DNA of 21,608 bases, taken from positions 1 through 21,608 of the IMG/VR virus record IMGVR_UViG_3300046714_000041. One strand, 5' to 3'. The position numbers and the translations under genes were made by a program. The DNA comes from a virus. This document shows positions 7,485-13,243 of the stretch, piece after piece. The notes beneath the pieces are model-generated. The model was not told the DNA's origin. It searched no databases and saw only the letters and a list, made by a program, of their open reading frames with translations. Positions within the stretch are counted from its first letter, which is position 1. Each line of letters starts with the position of its first letter.

Positions 7485-7922
7485 CTAGCTGCCGGTCTGC
7501 GTGAGGATCGGCTTGCCGCTGACCTTGAGCGTCAGCGACCGCGCCATCTTATCGTCGTACGGGAACTCATCCCCGAGCGTCGTAAGGATGCCCGTGATGG
7601 CCCATGTGTGCTCGTCGGCCGTGTCAGGCAGAATGACGATCTGCCAGTTGCGCGGCGTCGTGTCGTCGAAATCGTCGTCGATGTCGTGCGTGGCCTCGGC
7701 CGGGTCGTAATTGATGTCGCAGGACAGCTCGCCGCCGTCCTTGAGACCACCGATGAATTCCATCCACCCGTCGGGCGAGTCGTGCGAGGTGACGTCGATC
7801 GTCTCGCGGGTGCGCTCGGGCCCGCCGATGTTGGTGACGTTGGCGATCGTCTCGAAGGTGGTACCCGGCGACAAGGTTGTCGCCCGGCGAAGCTGTGTCC
7901 CAAAACCGTCACGTCCGCTCAT
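7485..7922 (-). CDS. Major tail (tube) protein
   Basis: 145 residues with the recognisable tube-protein opening FGTQLRRATTLSPGTTFETI, then ANVTNIGGPERTRETIDVTS, SHDSPDGWMEFIGGLKDGGE and NYDP. These are conserved in lambda gpV-like tube proteins of actinophages. It stacks in hexameric rings to form the tail tube. Its length is short but normal for this subfamily without an added Ig-like domain. A textbook AAGGAGG site sits seven bases before the ATG at 7922 and overlaps the terminator gene's stop, in keeping with high expression of a structural protein. Surface Ser/Thr residues make it one candidate acceptor for the phage's own glycosyltransferases (inference). Confidence 0.92.
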   Translation of the reverse strand: MSGRDGFGTQLRRATTLSPGTTFETIANVTNIGGPERTRETIDVTSHDSPDGWMEFIGGLKDGGELSCDINYDPAEATHDIDDDFDDTTPRNWQIVILPDTADEHTWAITGILTTLGDEFPYDDKMARSLTLKVSGKPILTQTGS

Positions 7923-7929
7923 GGCGGCG

Positions 7930-7936
7930 CCTCCTT
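7930..7936 (-). promoter_or_regulatory. Consensus ribosome binding site of the major tail gene
   Basis: AAGGAGG on the minus strand, seven bases upstream of the ATG at 7922 and overlapping the TAA stop (7937-7935) of the preceding gene. It is among the strongest sites in the window and fits a highly expressed virion protein. Confidence 0.8.
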
Positions 7937-8384
7937 AGGTGAGTTGCGCCGTTGCGACGCGGAACCTGACTACATGATGCCTGATCTCCGGGTCGGGATC
8001 GGTAAGTGCCTGGTCAAACTCAGCGCGGATCGAAACGAGCTTGTGGCCCTCGGCCCGCAGCAGGTCGTCGAGCACCTCGGTTTGGTGGTCGAGTAGCTCG
8101 ACGATCCGGTTCGCGATGTCCTGCCCGGCCTTGTTCCCGCGCTTGAGCGTCCAGATGTGCAGGGTCATCACGACGTTCCGGCCGAAGCCGCCGTGATCGT
8201 TGTCGGGTGTGCTCAGGAAATCGCCGACCCGAACGTACGGCTTGACGTCGCCCTCGGGCGGTTGGTCGTACACGGCCTGCCGGTCGGCGAGCAGCGTGAC
8301 GAGCGTCGCGTCGGCCCTGAGCCGGGTGACGACGATCTTCTGTAGGGCGTTGATCGGGCTCGTGCTCGGCAACGACATCGTCAT
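7935..8384 (-). CDS. Tail terminator / tail completion protein (DUF3168-like)
   Basis: 149 residues. Features of the DUF3168 tail-terminator family are visible: an N-terminal helix with INALQKIVVTRLRADATLV, then VYDQPPEGDVKPYVRVGDF, MTLHIWTLKRGNKAGQDIAN, and IVELLDHQ followed by a beta-rich end. Such proteins cap the tail tube and dock it to the neck. The start overlaps the gp10-like gene by ATGA at 8384-8381, and the next gene is the major tail protein, the usual order. The assignment rests on family pattern plus position. Confidence 0.82.
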   Translation of the reverse strand: MTMSLPSTSPINALQKIVVTRLRADATLVTLLADRQAVYDQPPEGDVKPYVRVGDFLSTPDNDHGGFGRNVVMTLHIWTLKRGNKAGQDIANRIVELLDHQTEVLDDLLRAEGHKLVSIRAEFDQALTDPDPEIRHHVVRFRVATAQLT

Positions 8385-8755
8385 GCCCTCATCTCGGCCC
8401 GCACGGCGGCGCGCAGGCGATCGGGGAACCGGCGGGCTGTCTCTTCGGTCACGGGCGTAACAAAGTCGTTCGCCGGCGTGTCGTCCGTGCCCCTCACCAC
8501 GAACTCAGCATATTTCGCCGTGATGGCGACCGTGCCGGAAAGGGTCCGTTTCGCAATCCGCCTCCTGATCGAGTCGCGCAGAAAGCCGGTCAGTACGGGG
8601 GCGTCGCGGCGCAAGTCCTCGGCGGTCTCGTCAACCTCTTCGCGGACCGCCCGGCGGGCGCCTGCGTCGATCTCGGCCGGCAGGCGCTGCAACTTGCGAT
8701 CAAGCTCCTCGGCACCGAAAATCTTGATCTTCACGCGAGCCGCAGGCCTAGCCAC
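8381..8755 (-). CDS. HK97 gp10-like neck/tail protein
   Basis: 124 residues, starting GTG at 8755. It has the HK97 gp10-like layout: an N-terminal strand with FGAEELDRKLQRLPAEI, a helix RRAVREEVDETAEDLRR, the hallmark DAPVLTGFLRDSIRRR, the strand TVAITAKYAEFVVRGTDD, and a C-terminal helix (PVTEETARRFPDRLRAAV). The family acts at the head-tail joining step before the tail terminator. The stop overlaps the next gene by four bases, and the start overlaps the 60-residue gene by eight bases. The order gp10-like, terminator, major tail protein is standard, which helps fix where the sugar cassette interrupts the neck. Confidence 0.9.
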   Translation of the reverse strand: MARPAARVKIKIFGAEELDRKLQRLPAEIDAGARRAVREEVDETAEDLRRDAPVLTGFLRDSIRRRIAKRTLSGTVAITAKYAEFVVRGTDDTPANDFVTPVTEETARRFPDRLRAAVRAEMRA

Positions 8756-8930
8756 GCGTCGCCCGCCGCGCCTGCCGGTACTGCTCTTGCCTCATCGTCT
8801 TGAGCTCGTCGCCGATCGCGATGAGCGCCCAAGCCTGCGCCAGCTCGGGGCGGCCCGACGTCGCCGCCTCCACGGCCTGCTGGCGGGCGGACGGGCCCGG
8901 GTCGGCGTCCGGCACCGGGTCGCTACTCAT
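8748..8930 (-). CDS. Small hypothetical neck-region protein, 60 residues
   Basis: A 60-residue protein starting MSSDPVPDADPGPSARQQAV. An acidic, Pro-rich N-terminus is followed by one long amphipathic helix (LAQAWALIAIGDELKTMRQE) and a basic end (QARRATRG). It overlaps the genes on both sides by eight bases (8923-8930 and 8748-8755), which supports it being real and co-translated. No family is recognised. It might be a small adaptor or assembly helper at the neck, but nothing in the sequence shows this. A longer in-frame start at 9056 is rejected because it would run through the upstream coiled-coil gene. Confidence 0.6.
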   Translation of the reverse strand: MSSDPVPDADPGPSARQQAVEAATSGRPELAQAWALIAIGDELKTMRQEQYRQARRATRG

Positions 8931-9417
8931 TGCCCGGCAGGTGCACGATGACGGGCGGCCCCGTGCGCTTGCGCGGCTTCGGCGGGGCGACGGCGGCCAG
9001 CGGCTCGGGCTTGGCTGACCATCGCGGGTCAGCGCGCGCCGTGACGATCTCGTCAAGTACCAAGTCGACCAACCATCCGGGCTCGCGGTCGTCCTCGGCC
9101 GGCAGGTCGACGCTGAGACCCGCTAAGCCCTCGGCGAGCCGCGCCAGCTCGGCGTCACGCCCGGCGAGGGTCTCTTCAAGCTCGGCGACGTCGTTCTCCA
9201 ACTGCGCGACCCGCTCATGTGAGGCGGGCACCCCGGCGTCGGACGGCTCCCGACCGTCGACCACGAGGGCGACAACCATCGGCACCCAATCGCCCGGGTT
9301 GGCGAGCACCGCCGGATGGTCGGCCTCGGCGAGCGTCTTGCCGCGGGCGACGCGGTACTTCGTCCCGTCCGGGGCCCGCAGGATCCCGTCGCGCCTCGAA
9401 ACGACGATGCTGGTCAT
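8923..9417 (-). CDS. Hypothetical coiled-coil protein next to the sugar cassette
   Basis: 164 residues. The N-terminal domain (about 8-52: RDGILRAPDGTKYRVARGKT, then ADHPAVLANPGDWVPM) is a small beta-type unit seen in Streptomyces phage neck regions, function unknown to me. A coiled coil follows (about 67-101: HERVAQLENDVAELEETLAG and on). The end is Pro/Lys-rich (PPKPRKRTGPP). ATG at 9417 is favoured because it overlaps the glycosyltransferase stop by ATGA. The same frame is open up to 9822, but that part shadows the glycosyltransferase. It could be a virion component or an assembly adaptor. Confidence 0.72.
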   Translation of the reverse strand: MTSIVVSRRDGILRAPDGTKYRVARGKTLAEADHPAVLANPGDWVPMVVALVVDGREPSDAGVPASHERVAQLENDVAELEETLAGRDAELARLAEGLAGLSVDLPAEDDREPGWLVDLVLDEIVTARADPRWSAKPEPLAAVAPPKPRKRTGPPVIVHLPGNE

Positions 9418-10136
9418 GCCGGTACCCCCTGCTCGATGAGTGCGCGTACGGCCTTCACGTCGGCGAGCTGACGGCCGTTGCGTGACCACGCCCGATAAGC
9501 GCTGCGGTCGCTGCGATACTGCTCGCTGCCGTTGACCCGCTCGTACTGATCGTCGGTCGGCGCCTTGCCGGCGACCGGGTGCATGTGCTCGATCATGACG
9601 TCGTCGAGGTAGCTCAGGCACCCGGCACCGAGGCCGAGGTCGCGTACCGCGTTGTCGCAGTACAGGTGATCGACCGGCGCGGGCACCATCCGGCCGAGCT
9701 CGCGCACGATGTCGCTGGTCATGGCCCACTGGGTGGGGATGTTGTCGTGTTGGTACCCGTCGTCGCAGAACACGATGCCCGTGCCGCGCGCCCGCAGCTC
9801 GGCGACGTACCGGCCGACCCAACCCTCGGTGCGGGGTAGGTGGTCGTCACCCGCGAAGCCAAGCGCGTACGCATATCTACCTATTGCCAAACTGACCGCG
9901 GTCCGGTTCAGCTTCGGCACCAGGGGCCGCCACACGTCGGCGTACAGCGTCGACACGCCCTCGCGACGGTTGATCAGGGCGGCCCGGTAGTCGTCGTGCC
10001 GCGGGTCGTCGCGGTCAACGACGAACAGTAGTTCGGCGCCCTCGTCGAAAGCGCCGGTCGCCTGCCACGCGGCGACGACCCGCTCGACGGACTCGGGCCG
10101 CGAGCGAGTGGGCACGATCGTGACCAGGTCGATCAT
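9414..10136 (-). CDS. Glycosyltransferase (GT-A fold, actinophage type)
   Basis: 240 residues, starting MIDLVTIVPTRSRPESVERV, the nucleotide-sugar-binding N-terminus of GT2-like enzymes. The metal/sugar site appears as GFAGDDHLPRT (D97-D98-H99). Further conserved blocks are ADVWRPLVPKLNRTA, FCDDGYQHDNIPTQWAM, DHLYCDNAVRDLGLG, and IEHMHPVAGKAPTDDQYERV. No membrane segment or signal is present, so it acts in the cytosol on a host nucleotide sugar. ATG at 10136 gives an ATGA overlap with the upstream gene; the extension to 10250 is Arg-rich shadow. Proteins of this kind recur in actinophage structural operons, and related enzymes glycosylate virion proteins. The donor sugar and acceptor cannot be read from the sequence. 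Confidence 0.85.
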   Translation of the reverse strand: MIDLVTIVPTRSRPESVERVVAAWQATGAFDEGAELLFVVDRDDPRHDDYRAALINRREGVSTLYADVWRPLVPKLNRTAVSLAIGRYAYALGFAGDDHLPRTEGWVGRYVAELRARGTGIVFCDDGYQHDNIPTQWAMTSDIVRELGRMVPAPVDHLYCDNAVRDLGLGAGCLSYLDDVMIEHMHPVAGKAPTDDQYERVNGSEQYRSDRSAYRAWSRNGRQLADVKAVRALIEQGVPA

Positions 10137-10411
10137 GAGACGCGCGCGAACGGGGGGTCGCGGGGCGGCCATGACCACTGGCCGGGGCCGTCGCCGGGGC
10201 CGACGTTGTGCTCGGCGAAGCCGGGCGAGCCGCCCGGGGTGAATACCCATAGGTGAACGTGATCGTCGTCGGTCAGCGGCGGCACCGAGCCGGACTCGAC
10301 GCCGGACGGGTCGAGGGTGTGCACGTCGGCCGTGACGACTGCTGCGCGGACCGCGTTCAGGCCCTGGTTACCCCGGTAGCGCAGGATCCGGCCCGTCGTT
10401 GGTTTCGTCAT
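10133..10411 (-). CDS. Hypothetical protein inside the sugar cassette, 92 residues
   Basis: 92 residues, starting MTKPTTGRILRYRGNQGLNA. It is a compact, probably beta-rich protein with DDDHVHLWVFTPGG and a Pro/Trp-rich end (GPGQWSWPPRDPP). It resembles small hypothetical proteins found in the structural operons of Streptomyces phages; I know no function. It overlaps the glycosyltransferase start by ATGA and lies 27 bases after the FkbM gene. The purine run GAGGGG abuts the ATG. Placement between a methyltransferase and a glycosyltransferase suggests a role in glycan modification or as an acceptor, but this is only context. Confidence 0.7.
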   Translation of the reverse strand: MTKPTTGRILRYRGNQGLNAVRAAVVTADVHTLDPSGVESGSVPPLTDDDHVHLWVFTPGGSPGFAEHNVGPGDGPGQWSWPPRDPPFARVS

Positions 10412-10438
10412 CCCCTCAGCATATCTGCTAGCTATCGA

Positions 10439-11068
10439 TCAGGGCAGCGGCTCGGTGGGGCGGCGGGGCGTGAGCAGCAGATCACACCACGCCTCGTCGC
10501 GCTTCCATTGGATCCGCGGCGTCCACCCGCTCTCGCGGCACCATTCGAGCAGGTGCGGCAGGTACGCGCCCGGCGCGCCTGCGCGCTCGACCTGGGTCTC
10601 GATGATGATCAGATCGAGCGGGTCGAGGTAGGCGGTCGCGAGCGCTTCGAGCTCGGTGCCCTGCGTGTCGACGACGAGCACATTCCCGCCGTGCTCGGCC
10701 TGCACGTCGGCGATCGGCACGACGTCGACCGGGAACGCCCCGGCCGGTTTCTGCCGCTTGTCGATCTGCAACCCGGAAAACGGCGTGATCTCGGCGCGAT
10801 GGAACGTCGCCGTGCCCCGGGGGCCGCAGGCCTTGTTCACGATCCCGACACCCGGTTCATTGATCCACGCGGATCCCGCGATCACGTCACAGTTCTTCGG
10901 GTCGGGCTCGACGAGGGTGATGCGCTCGAAACCGGCCGCGAGGTAGATCGGCACCTCTTCGCCGTGATGCGCCCCGACGTGCAGCACGCCGCCGGGGCGG
11001 ATCCTCAGCTCTTCGATCGCGGGGCCGAACAGTCGGAACGACCAGCGCCAATCGTGAATGGTCCTCAT
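10439..11068 (-). CDS. FkbM-family SAM-dependent methyltransferase
   Basis: 209 residues. Class I methyltransferase motifs are clear: GGVLHVGAHHGEEVPIY (SAM loop, about 27-42), ITLVEPDPKN with acidic E54, and VLVVDTQGTELEAL with D134, the FkbM signature. LDLIIIETQVERAG follows. FkbM relatives O-methylate hydroxyls on sugars and polyketides. In this operon, between two glycosyltransferases, the likely substrate is the glycan they build. ATG at 11068 is preferred because it gives an ATGA overlap with the upstream methyltransferase and follows AGGGGGGC. The in-frame extension to 11158 lacks family similarity. No membrane segment is present. Confidence 0.87.
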   Translation of the reverse strand: MRTIHDWRWSFRLFGPAIEELRIRPGGVLHVGAHHGEEVPIYLAAGFERITLVEPDPKNCDVIAGSAWINEPGVGIVNKACGPRGTATFHRAEITPFSGLQIDKRQKPAGAFPVDVVPIADVQAEHGGNVLVVDTQGTELEALATAYLDPLDLIIIETQVERAGAPGAYLPHLLEWCRESGWTPRIQWKRDEAWCDLLLTPRRPTEPLP

Positions 11069-11748
11069 GCCGCCCCCCTGTGATCGGTGCGTTCCCACCA
11101 CCCGGCCGGATGGTGAGAGATCGGCGTCATGAGCTCGACCGCCTCGTCGCGGCGCCACAGATCGTTAGCGCCGAGCTCGCGCGTGATGGCCCGCAGGGGG
11201 CCGCCCGTGCGGGGGATGTGCCGCCCGATCGGCTCGGCGACCTCGTCTGGCGCGAGATCCGCGATGCCGTCCTCGACGACCAGGTAACAGCCGCGCGAGA
11301 CGAGCGGGCCGTACGCGCGGATCTCGCGGCTGACGTGCGGGGCGTGATGATCGCCGTCGAGCGCGACCATGGTCCGGCGGCCTCGGGTGAGGTCACGCAC
11401 CCGCCGAACGACGTGCGGGTCGATCGAGCTGCCCTCGACGACGTTGGTCACGCCGGGCCACGCGTCCGGCCGGCCCTCGGCGCGCTCGATGTCGACCGCG
11501 ACGACCTGCACGCCGCAGGTGTCGGCCAGCCACGCGGCGAAACCGCCCCACTTGGTACCCACCTCGACGACCACCTCGGGGCGGGTCTGCTCGATGACCT
11601 GCCGGTACCGGGCGAGGTCGTCGAGCGTTTTCCATACGCGCAGGCCCTCGTGCGTCTGCGTGAAGTCGCCCTCTCGATCGAACGTCGCGCAGCTCGCGGC
11701 GACGTCGAGCCCGGTCGTCAGCAGGGGCAGGTGCCGACCGCCCATCAT
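11065..11748 (-). CDS. CmcI-like (cephalosporin hydroxylase/rhamnosyl O-methyltransferase family) protein
   Basis: 227 residues with a class I SAM fold: VVVEVGTKWGGFAAWLAD (about 59-76), VVAVDIE with D86, VVEGSSIDP, and MVALDGDHHAPHVSREIRAY (about 127-146), ending in YLVVEDG. This is the CmcI family, whose members include cephamycin CmcI-type proteins and rhamnosyl O-methyltransferases. The Asp/His-rich DGDHH segment is the expected metal/substrate region. Here a sugar O-methyltransferase role is more sensible than antibiotic hydroxylation. It starts at ATG 11748, with a second ATG at 11745; both overlap the glycosyltransferase stop. It is coupled by ATGA to the FkbM gene after it. Confidence 0.82.
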   Translation of the reverse strand: MMGGRHLPLLTTGLDVAASCATFDREGDFTQTHEGLRVWKTLDDLARYRQVIEQTRPEVVVEVGTKWGGFAAWLADTCGVQVVAVDIERAEGRPDAWPGVTNVVEGSSIDPHVVRRVRDLTRGRRTMVALDGDHHAPHVSREIRAYGPLVSRGCYLVVEDGIADLAPDEVAEPIGRHIPRTGGPLRAITRELGANDLWRRDEAVELMTPISHHPAGWWERTDHRGAA

Positions 11749-12422
11749 GCGTCACTCAGCGGGTGCCAGAACAGGAGCGGGTGCACGATCAGCGGCATCG
11801 GCCCGGGGACCGCGACGACCTTGCGATCAGGGCCCCACGATGAGCCCTCATGCGACCACAGATAGTGATACATGATCTTGTCGATATATGCCTCGGTGCC
11901 GAGCCACCCGCGCAGTTGCTTGACCCACATGCGGTCTTCGGCTCGGCCCCTCTTTGCCCGCCCGAAGTGCCCGCGCAGCGCGATGTCGCGCCGTAGCGGG
12001 TCGATGTGCGTGAAGTCCCGGACGAGCTGCCCCTCGGCGTTGCGGTGCCATCGGCCGTGACGTAGCGAGTGATCCACGATCTCGCGGCCCACCTGCTCGC
12101 CGCCGCTCTCTGTCGTGTATTCGAGCTGAAACCCGACGTGATCCGGTCGGCCGGCGAGCGCCGCGACGACCTCGGCGACGTAGTACTCGGGCACGAGGTC
12201 GTCGTCGTCGATGAACGACACGTACTCGCCGGGCGCCGCGATGACCAACGCGTCCCGCAGCGCGCCGAGGTGCGGGTGTCCGGTGTTGCGCCACGCGAGC
12301 ACCGTGACCCGCCCCTCGTGCGCGTCCAACTGCGGCAGTAGTCGATCCATGAGGCGGGCGAACAGCGTCGCCCGGGCGGGGATCGTGGGCACGAGGATCG
12401 TCCATGTCGGCGGCTCGGTCAT
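11745..12422 (-). CDS. Glycosyltransferase family 2-like protein
   Basis: 225 residues, starting TWTILVPTIPARATLFARLM as in GT-A enzymes. The metal-binding site is VSFIDDDDLVPEYYVAEVV (D72-D75). A region after about 140 (GHFGRAKRGRAEDRMWVKQL) supplies the acidic/basic acceptor-side residues typical of GT2, and the end is hydrophobic and aromatic (VHPLLFWHPLSDA). It has no membrane helix. It overlaps the head closure gene by ATGA at 12422-12419, so it is made along with virion proteins. It differs clearly from the other glycosyltransferase in the window, suggesting two steps such as priming and extension, or two acceptors. Substrates are unknown. Confidence 0.87.
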   Translation of the reverse strand: MTEPPTWTILVPTIPARATLFARLMDRLLPQLDAHEGRVTVLAWRNTGHPHLGALRDALVIAAPGEYVSFIDDDDLVPEYYVAEVVAALAGRPDHVGFQLEYTTESGGEQVGREIVDHSLRHGRWHRNAEGQLVRDFTHIDPLRRDIALRGHFGRAKRGRAEDRMWVKQLRGWLGTEAYIDKIMYHYLWSHEGSSWGPDRKVVAVPGPMPLIVHPLLFWHPLSDA

Positions 12423-12772
12423 GGTAGTTCGCGCTGCCCCTCGCTCTGTATCTGCTCACAGTCCGCCCGCAGGTACTCGGGCTCGCTCGGATGGATCGTG
12501 TACTTCACGCGCAGGCGGTCGCCGTCCGGGCGGCGCAGCTCGTCGCCGCGGCGAACGTCGGCGGTCGGCTTGAGGTGCACGGTCATCGCCATGGTCGTGC
12601 CGGCCTGCTGCGCCTCGATCTGCTCGGCCGCCGTGGGTTGGCTGACCTTCGCGCGCACGCGCGCGACCTCGGTCAGCGCGACGGTCGTGCCGCCCTGGCC
12701 GTCGTCGACCTCGCCCGGGCGCCAGACGGTCAGCCACTCGCGCAGCTCGTGCGACCCGATGGGGACCGTCAT
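12419..12772 (-). CDS. Head closure / head-tail adaptor protein (SPP1 gp16-like)
   Basis: 117 residues with a small beta-barrel pattern: LREWLTVWRPGEVDDGQGGT, VARVRAKVSQPTAAEQIEAQ, TTMAMTVHLKPTADVRRGDE, then RLRVKYTIHPSEPEYLRADCE. The GQGG turn after the first strand, the w/rAkv block, the AEQ-aq helix and the closing strands are those of SPP1 gp16-like head completion proteins, which close the portal and dock the tail. ATG at 12772 is chosen over 12793 because it makes an ATGA overlap with the connector. The next genes in a standard phage would be gp10-like and terminator; here the sugar cassette intervenes. Confidence 0.78.
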   Translation of the reverse strand: MTVPIGSHELREWLTVWRPGEVDDGQGGTTVALTEVARVRAKVSQPTAAEQIEAQQAGTTMAMTVHLKPTADVRRGDELRRPDGDRLRVKYTIHPSEPEYLRADCEQIQSEGQRELP

Positions 12773-13224
12773 TCTGCGGTCACCGCGTCCCACGGGTCGA
12801 GTAGCGTGCCGTTGTTGTACGGGCTGGTCATGGTGACTTGCACCATTCCCGACGCCCCGGCCGCTTTCTCGATGGCTTTCTTCTCGGCATCGGTCAGATA
12901 GATCGCCTCGCCGCCCTCGCGCTTCGCCCGGTCGTAACTGCGCGACGAGTCGCCGATGGTGCGCTGCGTGAGTGCGTCCGGGTTGGTGAACGCCCGGTAA
13001 GCGACGGCAATGCAGATCTGCGCCACGCGCCGCGGCACGTCGGAAAGCACGCCGTTATCGTCGACCCAATCCTTCGAGGCCGTGTCGCGGATGAGCTCAC
13101 TCGCGTCGGCGAGATCGTTCTCGGCGCGCACCTTTTCGTCGTCCTCGGGGGTGTACCCGAGCTTGCGCACGAGCACCGCGAACGAGGCGAGCGGCGGCAG
13201 ATCTTCGCTCTCGGATACCGGCAT
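12769..13224 (-). CDS. Head-tail connector (gp6/gp15-like adaptor)
   Basis: 151 residues. The N-terminal half is helical: PPLASFAVLVRKLGYTPEDD, then AENDLADASELIRDTASKDW, matching connector proteins that bind under the portal. VPRRVAQICIAVAYRAFTNP is the conserved central helix, and SSRSYDR with EAIYLTDAEKKAIEK follows. The C-terminus is Gly/Asn-rich. It follows the fibre-like gene with a gap of 19 bases and has GAGGG just before ATG 13224. It overlaps the head closure gene by ATGA. The family assignment is by pattern and location. Confidence 0.82.
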   Translation of the reverse strand: MPVSESEDLPPLASFAVLVRKLGYTPEDDEKVRAENDLADASELIRDTASKDWVDDNGVLSDVPRRVAQICIAVAYRAFTNPDALTQRTIGDSSRSYDRAKREGGEAIYLTDAEKKAIEKAAGASGMVQVTMTSPYNNGTLLDPWDAVTAE

Positions 13225-13243
13225 CAGGCCCTCGTCTCTCGCG

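Noticed and set aside
9418-9822. N-terminal extension of the coiled-coil protein, or a separate gene
   Set aside because: Overlaps the glycosyltransferase completely and is Arg-rich shadow; the ATG at 9417 with an ATGA overlap is the better start.
9414-12422. DNA base hypermodification (glucosylated DNA) as the job of the sugar genes
   Set aside because: No nucleotide-modifying or hydroxymethylase gene is in the window, and the methyltransferases look sugar-directed; virion or wall glycans fit better, but the rest of the genome is not visible.
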